NCBI RefSeq assembly: GCF_012396015.1
Contig: NZ_JAAXOQ010000002.1
Location: 124,001 to 188,000, forward strand
DNA from: Tsukamurella spumae
GTDB lineage: Bacteria > Actinomycetota > Actinomycetes > Mycobacteriales > Mycobacteriaceae
Length of the DNA stretch: 64,000 nt
Direction of reading: 5' to 3'
Positions 9,884 through 18,351 of this stretch are shown one piece after another. The notes under the pieces were generated by a model, which ran no database searches, had not been told where the DNA came from, and worked only from the letters and a program-made list of their open reading frames with translations. The position numbers and the translations under genes were made by a program. Within the stretch, counting starts at the first letter, position 1. Every line of letters starts with the position of its first letter.

Positions 9884-9988
9884 GTGGGCATCGGCATGGT
9901 CCTCCTGCCGCTCCCGGGCGTGGCGACCGCGGCGGCCTTCGCGCTCGCTCCGCTCCTGCCCGCGAAGCAGGAGTCCCCCGCTCGTTAG
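9884..9988 (+). pseudogene. Possible C-terminal remnant of an MFS transporter
   Basis: A frame of 34 codons ending in TAG reads like a last transmembrane helix plus charged tail: hydrophobic VGIGMVLLPLPGVATAAAFA, then AKQESPAR. It sits between nagB and an intact MFS gene and has no ribosome binding site. The stop codon overlaps the -10 box (TAGAAT) of the next gene. It may be a decayed transporter tail, or chance in GC-rich DNA. Confidence 0.25.
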
Positions 9989-9997
9989 AATGGCGTA

Positions 9998-11128
9998 GTG
10001 ACCACGCGGCAGCTCGGCTTCGGCGCCCTCGCCGGGCTCGCGGCGGCGATGGGCCTCGGGCGGTTCGTCTACACGCCGATCCTGCCGCTCATGCAGGAGC
10101 AGACCGGCGTTTCGCCCGGCTCCACCGCGGTCGTCGCCACGTTCAACTACCTCGGCTACTTCCTCGGCGCGCTGGCGCTGGCGATCTGGCCCCGGCTGGC
10201 CCGCAGCCGGGGACTGCTGCGCGCCTCGCTGCTCGCCCTCGTCGTCAGCGAGGTGGCGATGGTGCTGGCCGTGAGCGTGCCGCTGTGGTCGGCCGTGCGG
10301 CTGATCGCCGGGCTCGCCAGCGCGGTCGTGTTCGTCTACTGCGCCGGCGCGGTCGCCGGGACCGCGGCGGCGGGCGTCGCCTTCTGCGGTGTGGGCGTGG
10401 GGATCGCGGTATCGGGGGTGCTCGTCGTCGGGCTCGGGGAGGTGGTCGGCTGGCGCGCACTGTGGTGGGTGGCCGCGCTGGCGACGGCCCTGTTCGGGTT
10501 GTTCGCGTGGCGGCTCCCGCCCGGCGCGCCCGGCCCCGTCGCCCGGCCCGACGGTGCGCCCGCGCCCCGGCCCAGCACGGCCGGGTGGGCCCTCGGAATC
10601 AGCTACTTCCTCGAGGGGCTCGGCTACATCGTGCTCGGCACCTTCCTGGTCGCCGCCGTGGCCGTCGGCGGGCGGCCCTGGGAGGGGCCCGCGGCGTGGG
10701 TGATCGTGGGGCTCGCCGCGGCGGTCTCGCCCCTGATCTGGGCGCGGCTGCGCCGATCCCGCTCCGCCGAGTCGTTGCTGGTGATCGCCCTGCTGCTGCA
10801 GGTGGTCTCGGCGGTGCTGCCCGCCCTCGTGCGCGGCCCGGCGGCCGCGGCGATCTCGGCGGTGCTGTTCGGCGGCACCTTCATCGGCGCGGTGATGCTG
10901 TCGATGGATGCGGGCGCGCGGATCGGCATTCCCCGGTCGGCCGCGGTGCTCACCGCCGGATACGGGATCGGCCAGATCCTGGGCCCGCTCGTCGTCGCGC
11001 CGATGCTCGGCGACGGCTACGACGCCGCCTTCCTCACCGCCGGCGGCGTGTTGGTGGTCGCCGCGGCGCTCGCCGCGGTGGTGCGCTGGACGGTGCCGGA
11101 GCACCGGGAGCGCGCCGGACACTCCTGA
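9998..11128 (+). CDS. YbfB/YjiJ-family MFS transporter
   Basis: 376 residues, about 12 hydrophobic segments and the compact size of the YbfB/YjiJ family. The opening GLAAAMGLGRFVYTPILPLM is characteristic of that group. The loop after helix 2 reads WPRLARSRGLLRAS instead of a full motif A, as is common in the family. GTG 9998 is six bases after TAGAAT (9986-9991), so it is probably leaderless. The substrate is unknown. Confidence 0.8.
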   Translation: MTTRQLGFGALAGLAAAMGLGRFVYTPILPLMQEQTGVSPGSTAVVATFNYLGYFLGALALAIWPRLARSRGLLRASLLALVVSEVAMVLAVSVPLWSAVRLIAGLASAVVFVYCAGAVAGTAAAGVAFCGVGVGIAVSGVLVVGLGEVVGWRALWWVAALATALFGLFAWRLPPGAPGPVARPDGAPAPRPSTAGWALGISYFLEGLGYIVLGTFLVAAVAVGGRPWEGPAAWVIVGLAAAVSPLIWARLRRSRSAESLLVIALLLQVVSAVLPALVRGPAAAAISAVLFGGTFIGAVMLSMDAGARIGIPRSAAVLTAGYGIGQILGPLVVAPMLGDGYDAAFLTAGGVLVVAAALAAVVRWTVPEHRERAGHS

Positions 11129-11154
11129 CCGCGGTGCGGGCGGGCCCGGTCGGT

Positions 11155-12153
11155 TCAGCGGCGGTGCAGCGTCCGCTCGGGGTAGCGCTCGCCCGCGGCG
11201 GAGAGCGCGGTGAGCTCCGCGACCTGGCCGTCGCTCAGCGGCACCGCCGCGGAGCCCAGGTTGTCCGCCAGGTGCTTGCGGCGCGCGGTGCCGGGGATCG
11301 GGACGATGTCGTCGCCCTGTGCGAGCACCCAGGCCAGCGCCACCTGGCCCGCGGTCACCGGCGCCCCGTCCGCCCCGGCGCCCGACGCGGTGAGGTCGGC
11401 GGCGATCGCGTCGATCCGGTCCACGAGCCGCAGGTTCGCCTCGAGGTTCTCGCCCTGCCAGCGGGGGATCGACCGGCGGAAGTCGTCGCCGCCCAGTGCC
11501 GCGGCGACGGCCTTGCGGTCCGCCGTGAGCAGGCCCCGGCCGAGCGGGCTGAACGGCACCAGGCCGGCGCCCACCTCGCGGGCGGCCTGCAGCGGGCCGT
11601 CCTCGACGTCGCGGGTGAAGATCGAGTACTCGGACTGCAGCGCGGCGATGGGGTGCACGGCGGCGGCCCTGCGGATGTCCTCGGCGCTCGCCTCGGACAG
11701 GCCCAGCGTGCGGACCTTTCCGGCCGCGACCTGCTCCGCCATCGCGCCGACGGTCTCCTCCACGGGCACCTGCGGATCGACGCGGTGCAGGTAGTAGAGG
11801 TCGATCACGTCGATGCCGAGGCGGCGCAGCGAAGCGTCGACGCACCCGGCCACGCGCTCGGGACGGCCGTCGAGCCCGACGGGCCTGGCGTTCTCGTCGT
11901 TGACGAAGCCGAACTTGGTGGCGAGGACGATCTCGTCGCGGTGCGCCTGCACGAAGGGGGCGAGGAACTCCTCGTTGGCGCCGTTGCCGTACATGTCGGC
12001 GGTGTCGTAGAGCGTGACGCCGGCGGCGAGGGCGGCTTCGAGCGTCGCGCGGGCCTCGTCGGGATCGGCCGAGCCGTAGGCGTGGCTCATGCCCATGCAG
12101 CCGAGGCCGAGGGCCGAGACCTGCAGGTCTCCGAGTGTGCGAGTGGGAAGCAT
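11155..12153 (-). CDS. Aldo/keto reductase
   Basis: A 332-residue NADPH-dependent carbonyl reductase with a TIM barrel. The catalytic tetrad can be placed: Asp and Tyr in LYDTADMYGNGANEEF, Lys in VLATKFGF and His in YLHRVD. The NADPH-binding C-terminal loop reads PIPGTARRKHL. AGGAG lies seven bases before ATG 12153. It follows the MerR gene with a one-base gap, so both share one transcript and the reductase is likely the regulator's target. Physiological aldehyde or ketone substrate unknown. Confidence 0.9.
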   Translation of the reverse strand: MLPTRTLGDLQVSALGLGCMGMSHAYGSADPDEARATLEAALAAGVTLYDTADMYGNGANEEFLAPFVQAHRDEIVLATKFGFVNDENARPVGLDGRPERVAGCVDASLRRLGIDVIDLYYLHRVDPQVPVEETVGAMAEQVAAGKVRTLGLSEASAEDIRRAAAVHPIAALQSEYSIFTRDVEDGPLQAAREVGAGLVPFSPLGRGLLTADRKAVAAALGGDDFRRSIPRWQGENLEANLRLVDRIDAIAADLTASGAGADGAPVTAGQVALAWVLAQGDDIVPIPGTARRKHLADNLGSAAVPLSDGQVAELTALSAAGERYPERTLHRR

Positions 12154-12154
12154 G

Positions 12155-12658
12155 TCAATTCTCCTGTGAGTCTTGGGGTTCGACGGTGTCGGCGGCCTCG
12201 GGGACGCAGGTTCCCAAGCCGCCGCCGTAGGTCGCGATCTTGTAGTCGATCACCGCGAGCGAGTAGTTGAGCTCCTCGATCTGCGCCGCGGTGCGGGCGC
12301 GGTGAGCCGTGAGCAGCGCGAGCCGGGCCGGGACGGTGGCGTCGCCACCGTCGACGAGGTGCACGTACTCGGTGATGTCCGCGATCGGCATCCCGGACAG
12401 GCGCAGTCGCGTCAGGAAGATCACCCGCGCGATGGCCTCCGGGCCGTACCGGCGGTGCCCGGCGCCGTCCCGGTCGACGGTGACCAGGCCGATCCGTTCG
12501 TAGTACCGCAGCGTGTGCCCGGAGACGCCCACGAGCTCGGCCAGTTCGGCGACGGTGAGCGGCCCCTCCTGCGCCGGCCCGGCGAGGATCGCCGCGGTGT
12601 TGGGCAGCGGTCCGCGCGAGCCGACGATGGCGGCGAGTTCTTCTGTATGTGCGACCAC
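12155..12658 (-). CDS. MerR-family transcriptional regulator
   Basis: 167 residues in the chosen form. The MerR winged helix is VAELAELVGVSGHTLRYYER, followed by IGLVTVDRDGAGHRRYG and a long dimerisation helix. A single Cys near the C-terminus (GLGTCVPE) is the only candidate redox residue. GTG 12658 is chosen because a TAGCGT -10 lies seven bases upstream and a MerR-type dyad fills the 19-bp spacer before it. A much longer upstream open frame overlaps the ROK gene and is spurious. It probably activates its own operon with the aldo/keto reductase. Confidence 0.85.
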   Translation of the reverse strand: MVAHTEELAAIVGSRGPLPNTAAILAGPAQEGPLTVAELAELVGVSGHTLRYYERIGLVTVDRDGAGHRRYGPEAIARVIFLTRLRLSGMPIADITEYVHLVDGGDATVPARLALLTAHRARTAAQIEELNYSLAVIDYKIATYGGGLGTCVPEAADTVEPQDSQEN

Positions 12659-12665
12659 GTGAGCA

Positions 12666-12696
12666 ACGCTAAGCCTTCGAGCGCGCTCTAAGTCAA
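12666..12696 (-). promoter_or_regulatory. MerR-type promoter with 19-bp spacer and dyad operator
   Basis: Read on the minus strand, the -35 is TTGACT (12696-12691) and the -10 is TAGCGT (12671-12666). They are separated by 19 bp, the overlong spacer typical of MerR-activated promoters. An 18-bp near-perfect dyad, CTTAGAGCGCGCTCGAAG (12692-12675), sits across the spacer with one mismatched pair. Transcription would start at or next to the GTG start codon. Confidence 0.75.
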
Positions 12697-12729
12697 GTGC
12701 GCTGGAGGCGATCGCGGGCGGGCTCCCGA

Positions 12730-13944
12730 CTACGACATCGTCCGGCGCGCCGGGAGCACCGTCGGATCGTGTACCAGCCGATCCAGCAGGACCCGCGCGC
12801 CGCCGCGCCGGGTGGCGCCGTACGGCTCCGTCGACGGATGCACCGGTACGCTCCGGCGGGGCCCGGCGAGACGTTCGTCGAGGACCGCCTGCACTCCCGG
12901 GGTGAGCCACTCTCCGAGCACCCCGAGCCAGCCACCGAGGATCACGGCATCGGGGTCGAAGATGTTCACCAGCGTCGTCACCGCGAGGCCCAGGTGTACC
13001 GACTGCTTCCGCAGGTCCTCGATGATGCCGCGGTGGCCGCGGACCGCGGCGGCGTGCACGAGGTCGGCGAGGAGCCGGGGGGTCGAATCCGGCGGCGGTG
13101 CGAGTGCCTCGCTGTGCCGCTCGGCGAGGGCGCGGATGCTGACGAACGCGGCGAGGCAACCCCGTGCGCCGCACGAACACCGCGGGCCGCGCGGATCGAC
13201 CACGATGTGCGCGAACTCGCCGCCGAGCCCCTGCGCGCCCAGGACCGATGATCCCGACACCGTCGCGCCGCCGCCCAGGCCCTCGTCGGCGAACAGCACC
13301 ACGAGGTTCTCGCGGCCGTGCCCGCGTTCGGCCTCGGCGGCGAGGTGGCCGAGCCGCTCGATCATCAGCGGTGCCGATTCCACGCCGACCGCCGACTGGA
13401 CCAGCCCGCCCAGGTGAACGTTCTCCCATCCGAGTGACGGTGCGGAATGGACGAGACCGCGGCTGCTGTTCAGTGCGCCGGGGATGGTGAGAACGATCCC
13501 GGCGCAGCCGTATCCGGAGGCTTCGAGATCGCCGATCATCACCCGGGTGGCGTCCGCCACCCGTCGCACGACCCGCGCCGGTACGAGGTCTCGTCGCTGC
13601 GTGATCGGTGCGGATGCGCCGGTGATCGGGGAGCCGCGCAGCGTGCTCGCCTCCAGCGTCACGCCGGTGGGCCCCACCTCGGCGGTGATCGCCGCGGTGT
13701 GCGCCTGATCGATGTCGAGCAGGGCGGTGGGGCGGCCCGCGCCGTCGCCCTGGCGGCTGCCCACCTCGTCGACCAGGCCGCGGGAGACGAGGTCGGCGAC
13801 CAGGCCGATCACCGTGCCGCGGTTGAGGCCGGTGCGCGTCACGAGGTCTGCGCGCGTCAATGGTCCGGCATCGGCCACCGATCGCAGCACCGCGCTCAAG
13901 TTGTTGCGGCGGAGCTCGAATCGATCGCGGCGCTCCGGGGGCAT
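12730..13944 (-). CDS. ROK-family transcriptional regulator (NagC/XylR type)
   Basis: 404 residues. An N-terminal winged helix (LTRADLVTRTGLNRGTVIGL) is fused to a ROK sugar-kinase-like domain. The zinc site CSCGARGCLAAF and the glycine loop EGLGGGATVSG are present. Such proteins repress sugar or amino-sugar genes and release DNA on binding the sugar. ATG 13944 stands six bases from TAGGAT on the minus strand, a leaderless start. It is divergent from the transporter-sulfatase operon, its probable target. It also occupies roughly the slot of the mycobacterial ROK gene near mshA. Confidence 0.88.
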   Translation of the reverse strand: MPPERRDRFELRRNNLSAVLRSVADAGPLTRADLVTRTGLNRGTVIGLVADLVSRGLVDEVGSRQGDGAGRPTALLDIDQAHTAAITAEVGPTGVTLEASTLRGSPITGASAPITQRRDLVPARVVRRVADATRVMIGDLEASGYGCAGIVLTIPGALNSSRGLVHSAPSLGWENVHLGGLVQSAVGVESAPLMIERLGHLAAEAERGHGRENLVVLFADEGLGGGATVSGSSVLGAQGLGGEFAHIVVDPRGPRCSCGARGCLAAFVSIRALAERHSEALAPPPDSTPRLLADLVHAAAVRGHRGIIEDLRKQSVHLGLAVTTLVNIFDPDAVILGGWLGVLGEWLTPGVQAVLDERLAGPRRSVPVHPSTEPYGATRRGGARVLLDRLVHDPTVLPARRTMS

Positions 13945-13985
13945 CTTTCGATCCTATCGTCGCGCGGCCTGCTCGGAAACGGGGA

Positions 13986-14014
13986 TTGTGGCCTGAGACA
14001 CACCGAGGTAGATT
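13986..14014 (+). promoter_or_regulatory. Promoter of the transporter-sulfatase operon
   Basis: TTGTGG at 13986-13991 and TAGATT at 14009-14014 are separated by 17 bp, a good sigma-70-like promoter. Transcription would start near 14021 and leave an untranslated leader of about 60 bases, unlike the many leaderless genes nearby. Confidence 0.55.
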
Positions 14015-14017
14015 AAG

Positions 14018-14067
14018 TCGGGCAACCCATCATAATTCCGATCGCCGATACTACGACGCTTGCCCGA
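14018..14067 (+). promoter_or_regulatory. Split inverted repeat in the leader of the sulfatase operon
   Basis: A perfect 8-bp inverted repeat, TCGGGCAA (14018-14025) and TTGCCCGA (14060-14067), brackets 34 AT-richer bases. It overlaps or lies just downstream of the expected start of transcription and ends seven bases before the GGAG ribosome binding site. It could be a ROK operator pair or an mRNA stem. Confidence 0.4.
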
Positions 14068-14082
14068 ACGAGTGGAGTGCTG

Positions 14083-15489
14083 ATGACAGACTCGGACCCC
14101 CTGGCCGTGGGAGCGGGGATGCTGGAGGGCTTCGACGTGGGCGGCACCAGTCGCGCCCGCAGGCGCGCGCTGTTCGTCGTGGCGGCCGGCATGTTCGTCG
14201 ACGGGTACGACCTGATCCTGCTCAGCGGCGCCCTCGTGCAGCTGCACCACGAGTGGGACCTCAGCGCCGGCCAGATCGGATTCCTGGGCGCTTCCACGTA
14301 TTTCGGATCGATGTTCGGGGCGATTCTGTTCGGCCACATCAGCGACAAGGTGGGCCGCCGATCCGTGTTCAATTGGACGCTCGTGAGTTTCCTCGTGATC
14401 TCGGTGTTGTCGGCGTTCGTGTCGGACGTGGGTCAGCTGACGGTCATGCGGATCCTGCTCGGAGTCGCCATCGGCGCCGAGATCGCGGCGGGATTCGCCT
14501 TCCTCGGCGAGATCTCACCGAGTCGCTCGCGAGGGGGCTGGGGCGGGGCGCTTCCGCAGATCACCTGGTCGCTCGGGGCGCTCGCCGCGATCTTCGTCGA
14601 TGCGCTCCTGCTCACGGTGGCCGGCGAGAACGCCTGGAGATGGATACTCGTCAGTGGGGCCGTCCCCGCGCTCATCGTCCTCGCGGCGCGGTGGTCGCTG
14701 CCCGAATCGCCCCGGTGGCTGCTGCTCAAGGGCCGTACCGACGAGGCCGCCCGGGCCCTGCGGTACTTCGGTGTCACGATGACCGCGGAGCAGCTCGGGA
14801 ACGCCGCACGCACCGTGCAGCGCTCGGTCGCGGAGACCGCTCGCTCGTCCGAGCTGCTGCGGGCCTCCCTCACCGGCCGGTACAAGCGCGTCGCGATTCT
14901 GGTGATCGTGCTCGTGGGGCCCGCTTCGCTGGTGGGCGGAGGATCCAGCATTCTCGGGCCGTATGTCTTCGATCAACTGGGGCATCTGACGCCGGTGCAG
15001 TCCGTGCTGTCGGGGTCGGTCATCTGGGTCGGCGCCCTCATCGGATCGGTGCTCTCGTTCAGTCTGATCGACCGGCTGGGTCGCATCCGCGCGTACACGA
15101 TCGGCCAGGTCGCTCTCTTCGTGATCTACCTCCTGATGATCACGATCGGGTTCGGGACCTGGCTGCTGGTGCCGATGTACCTGCTGTACGGCGTCTTCAA
15201 CTGGATGGTGGCGAGCGTCAACAGCGTGCTGCCCGCCGAGCTGCTGCCCACCGCGGTGCGCGGCTCCGTCACCGGGATCGCGCACGGCATCAACAGGCTG
15301 TGCAACGGCCTGGCCGTGCTGCTGGTCCCGGTCGGGCTGGAACTGCTCGGATTCCGGGCGGTGGTGGTGATCTGCGGAGCGATCGGCCTCCTGCTCAGCG
15401 CAGTCGCCTGGGCGAATCGACGCTACGACCCCGCGCGCAGATCCATCGACGAGGTCAGCGAGGGGATCGCGGCGGAGGGGAAGCCATGA
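14083..15489 (+). CDS. MFS transporter (sugar porter/AAHS-like) of the sulfatase operon
   Basis: 468 residues with about 12 transmembrane segments. The sugar/aromatic-acid porter motifs are visible: GHISDKVGRRSVF after helix 2, the PESPRWL motif after helix 6 and a second RLGRIR loop in the C-terminal half. ATG 14083 is chosen over GTG 14077 because GGAG is five bases upstream. It is the first gene of a four-gene coupled operon and probably imports the sulfated substrate or a product. Whether that is a sugar, a steroid or an aromatic sulfate is not resolved. Confidence 0.83.
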   Translation: MTDSDPLAVGAGMLEGFDVGGTSRARRRALFVVAAGMFVDGYDLILLSGALVQLHHEWDLSAGQIGFLGASTYFGSMFGAILFGHISDKVGRRSVFNWTLVSFLVISVLSAFVSDVGQLTVMRILLGVAIGAEIAAGFAFLGEISPSRSRGGWGGALPQITWSLGALAAIFVDALLLTVAGENAWRWILVSGAVPALIVLAARWSLPESPRWLLLKGRTDEAARALRYFGVTMTAEQLGNAARTVQRSVAETARSSELLRASLTGRYKRVAILVIVLVGPASLVGGGSSILGPYVFDQLGHLTPVQSVLSGSVIWVGALIGSVLSFSLIDRLGRIRAYTIGQVALFVIYLLMITIGFGTWLLVPMYLLYGVFNWMVASVNSVLPAELLPTAVRGSVTGIAHGINRLCNGLAVLLVPVGLELLGFRAVVVICGAIGLLLSAVAWANRRYDPARRSIDEVSEGIAAEGKP

Positions 15490-17078
15490 CGAACGTGGTG
15501 CTGGTGGTCGCCGACGACCTCGGCTACTCCGACCTGGGCTGTTACGGCGGCGAGATCCGCACCCCGCGACTCGACCGGATCGGCCGGAACGGCGTGCGCC
15601 TGAACAACTTCTACAACACGGCGCGGTGCAGTCCCTCGCGCGCCTCGCTCCTGACCGGCCTGCATCCGCACCGGACCGGCATCGGGGTGCTGACGAGCAA
15701 CGACGCCCCGCGCGGTTACCTGGGCAGTCTCAACGACAGTTGCCTGACCGCGGCGGAGGTCTTCGCGGACGGCGGCTACCGCACCGGACTCTCCGGCAAG
15801 TGGCACCTGTCCTCGCAGGTGTGGGAGGCCGACGATTCCTGGCCCACGCGCCGCGGGTTCCAGCACTTCTACGGCACCATCTCCGGCTGCGGCAGCTACT
15901 ACGCGCCCAGCACGCTGACCGTCGGGGAGGAGAACGCCGATGCGAGGATCGACCCCGGGTTCTTCTACACCGACTCCATCGCCGACGACGCCGTCGCGTT
16001 CATCGATCGGGAGGCGGGTTCGCCGTTCTTCCTGTACGTGGCGTTCACCGCCCCGCACTGGCCGCTCCACGCCGCGGAGGACGAGATCGCCTCCTACGAC
16101 GGTGTTTACGATGTCGGCTGGGACGAGCTGCGTCGCCGCCGGCTGGACCGGATGACGGCGGAGGGGGTGCTCCCGGTGGGGACCGCACTGAGCGACCGCG
16201 ATCCCGCCCAACCGGCCTGGGAGGACACCGACCACCGGGACTGGGAGGTCCGCCGGATGCAGACCTACGCCGCCATGGTCGAACGGATGGACGCGGGGGT
16301 CGGCCGGATCGAGGAGGCGCTGCGACGGCACGAGGTGTGGGACGACACCCTGTTCGTCTTCCTCTCCGACAACGGGGCATCCGCCGAGGAGATCGGCGAC
16401 GACCCGGAGTACCTGGCGGGGATCCGGGCCCGGCCCGAGATCTTTCCGAGTACCACCCGCGACGGCCGCGAGGTTCGGATCGGCAACCGCCCGAGCATCA
16501 CCCCCGGCGCCGAGGACACCTACGCGAGCTACGGGCAGCCGTGGGCGAACCTGTCGAACACACCGTTCCGGTTCTACAAGCGCTGGGTGCACGAGGGCGG
16601 GATAGCGACCCCGTTCCTCGCGCACTGGCCCGACGGCGGACTCGCGACGGGCACCGTCGTTTCCGATCCCGCGCAGCTGGTGGACGTCCTGCCCACCCTG
16701 CTCGACGCGACGGGTGTCCCGATGGCGGCGCAACGCCGGGGCGTGACGGTGCCGGAGCCGGCGGGGACCAGCCTGTTGGGCGCGCTCCGCGGCGCCGGCC
16801 GACAGCCGCGATCACAGTACTGGGAACACATCGGCAATGCCGCCGTCCGGGACGGCCGGTGGAAGTTGGTGCGGGAGTACCCCGGTCCGTGGGAGCTCTA
16901 CGACTTGCAGGACGATCGCACTGAGCTGCACGACCTTTCGGACCAGCGGCCCGATCTGGTGGAGGCGCTGGCGAGCAGATGGAGCGACTGGGCGAGCGTG
17001 AACGGGGTCAAGCCGTGGGACGAGGTGATCGCCCTGTACCGCGACCGTGGGCAGACGAGCACAGACGCGAAAGGATGA
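15486..17078 (+). CDS. Type I (formylglycine-dependent) sulfatase
   Basis: 530 residues of the alkaline-phosphatase superfamily, hydrolysing sulfate esters. The metal-binding ADDLGYSD opens the protein. Cys48 in CSPSR is the residue converted to formylglycine, and SGKWHL and FLSDNGAS supply further active-site ligands. There is no signal peptide, so it acts in the cytosol and the substrate must be imported. The start overlaps the transporter stop (ATGA), and the next gene encodes the maturase that makes formylglycine. The exact sulfate ester is unknown. Confidence 0.93.
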   Translation: MTNVVLVVADDLGYSDLGCYGGEIRTPRLDRIGRNGVRLNNFYNTARCSPSRASLLTGLHPHRTGIGVLTSNDAPRGYLGSLNDSCLTAAEVFADGGYRTGLSGKWHLSSQVWEADDSWPTRRGFQHFYGTISGCGSYYAPSTLTVGEENADARIDPGFFYTDSIADDAVAFIDREAGSPFFLYVAFTAPHWPLHAAEDEIASYDGVYDVGWDELRRRRLDRMTAEGVLPVGTALSDRDPAQPAWEDTDHRDWEVRRMQTYAAMVERMDAGVGRIEEALRRHEVWDDTLFVFLSDNGASAEEIGDDPEYLAGIRARPEIFPSTTRDGREVRIGNRPSITPGAEDTYASYGQPWANLSNTPFRFYKRWVHEGGIATPFLAHWPDGGLATGTVVSDPAQLVDVLPTLLDATGVPMAAQRRGVTVPEPAGTSLLGALRGAGRQPRSQYWEHIGNAAVRDGRWKLVREYPGPWELYDLQDDRTELHDLSDQRPDLVEALASRWSDWASVNGVKPWDEVIALYRDRGQTSTDAKG

Positions 17079-17974
17079 GCGAGGTGGTGGATCAGGCGCG
17101 GATCCCGGCCCAGGCCTTCGCGATGGGCGACGGTGCGCGTGATTCCTGCGGCCGGGACGGCGAGACGCCGGTGCACCCGGTGTGGCTCAGCGACTTCCGG
17201 ATCGATGCCACCGCGGTCACCAATGCCGCCTTCGCGGCCTTCGTGACCGCCACCGGCTACCGGACCGATGCAGAGCGCGCGGGGTCGTCGGCCGTCTTCC
17301 ACCTCATGGTCGAAGCCGATGATGCGGACGTGCTGGGCGCGCCCCCCGGTCTCGGATGGTGGCGCGCGGTCGCGGGCGCCGACTGGTGCCACCCGAGGGG
17401 GCCGCGGAGCACCGTCGACGGTCTGGCCGAGCACCCCGTGGTCCAGGTCTCGTGGAACGACGCGCAGGCCTATTGCGAATGGGCGGACAGATGCTTGCCG
17501 ACGGAGGCGCAGTGGGAGGCCGCCGCGCGTGGCGGCCTCCCGGGCAGGCGCTTCCCGTGGGGCGACGAACTGTCCGACGACGTTCTACAGCTCAACGTCT
17601 TCCGCGGCGAGTTCCCCGACGGCCCCGCCGACGACGGTGGGCCGGGGACGGTTCCGGTGCGGAGCTATCGGCCGAACGGCTACGGGGTGTGGCAGGCGGT
17701 GGGCAATGTCTGGGAGTGGTGCGCCGACGTGTTCTCGGCGGACACCTACGCCCGTGATCTCGCCTCGGGCCTCGTCGTGGACCCGACCGGTCCCGACGAC
17801 GGTGACGAGGATGTGCGGGTGCTGCGGGGCGGGTCCTACCTGTGTCACGACTCGTACTGCCGCCGCTACCGGAACTCCGCGCGCACCTGCAACACCCGCG
17901 ACTCGTCGGCGGGCAACATCGGGTTCCGCACGGTCAGCCGGCCCGCACCCGCCGTCGACGGGAATCGGGCATGA
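17075..17974 (+). CDS. Formylglycine-generating enzyme (sulfatase maturase)
   Basis: 299 residues of the SUMF1/FGE-sulfatase fold. This copper-dependent oxidase converts the Cys of CxPxR into formylglycine using oxygen. The catalytic cysteine pair is Cys257 and Cys262 in LRGGSYLCHDSYCRRYR, with the usual five-residue spacing, and CLPTEAQWEAAARGG and GNVWEWCAD are family blocks. ATG 17075 overlaps the sulfatase stop (ATGA). Gene order makes the upstream sulfatase its substrate. The intact Cys pair and the neighbour argue against an EgtB-like sulfoxide synthase. Confidence 0.93.
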   Translation: MSEVVDQARIPAQAFAMGDGARDSCGRDGETPVHPVWLSDFRIDATAVTNAAFAAFVTATGYRTDAERAGSSAVFHLMVEADDADVLGAPPGLGWWRAVAGADWCHPRGPRSTVDGLAEHPVVQVSWNDAQAYCEWADRCLPTEAQWEAAARGGLPGRRFPWGDELSDDVLQLNVFRGEFPDGPADDGGPGTVPVRSYRPNGYGVWQAVGNVWEWCADVFSADTYARDLASGLVVDPTGPDDGDEDVRVLRGGSYLCHDSYCRRYRNSARTCNTRDSSAGNIGFRTVSRPAPAVDGNRA

Positions 17975-18351
17975 GCGCGCGCCCGCAGCGGAGGCCGGAC
18001 TGGGTGTACCGCGACGGAACCGAACCCGATGAACGGTTCACCCTGGCGAACGAACGGACCTACCTGGCCTGGATCCGTACCTCGCTCGCCCTGATCGCGG
18101 GCGGCGTCGCGCTGCAGGCCCTGCCGGTGGCGCTGCACACGGCGGTCAGGGTCGCCGCGTCGGTCCTCCTGATCTGTGCGGGGGCGACGATTCCGCTGGG
18201 GGTGTGGATCCGCTGGGGGCGGGCGGAACGCGCCATGCGTACCGGCGAGCCGCTACCCGCGCCCACGTTGCTGGTGCCCCTTGCCGCGGTGGTCACGGGC
18301 GTGGGAGTCCTACTCCTCGTGGCCCTCGTCATGGCGCCCGGCGGCCGGTGA
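17971..18351 (+). CDS. DUF202/YidH-type small membrane protein
   Basis: 126 residues with three hydrophobic segments and the DUF202 signature ERFTLANERTYLAWIRTSLALIAGG. Function unknown for the family. It is the last gene of the sulfatase operon, with ATG 17971 overlapping the FGE stop (ATGA). It might help move sulfate or the substrate, or be a passenger. The 3' end overlaps the convergent ABC ATPase gene by 42 bases. Confidence 0.8.
   Translation: MSARPQRRPDWVYRDGTEPDERFTLANERTYLAWIRTSLALIAGGVALQALPVALHTAVRVAASVLLICAGATIPLGVWIRWGRAERAMRTGEPLPAPTLLVPLAAVVTGVGVLLLVALVMAPGGR

Noticed and set aside
12659-13429. N-terminal extension of the MerR gene over the ROK gene
   Set aside because: The ROK gene is complete on the same strand in another frame, and the MerR promoter lies at 12666-12696.
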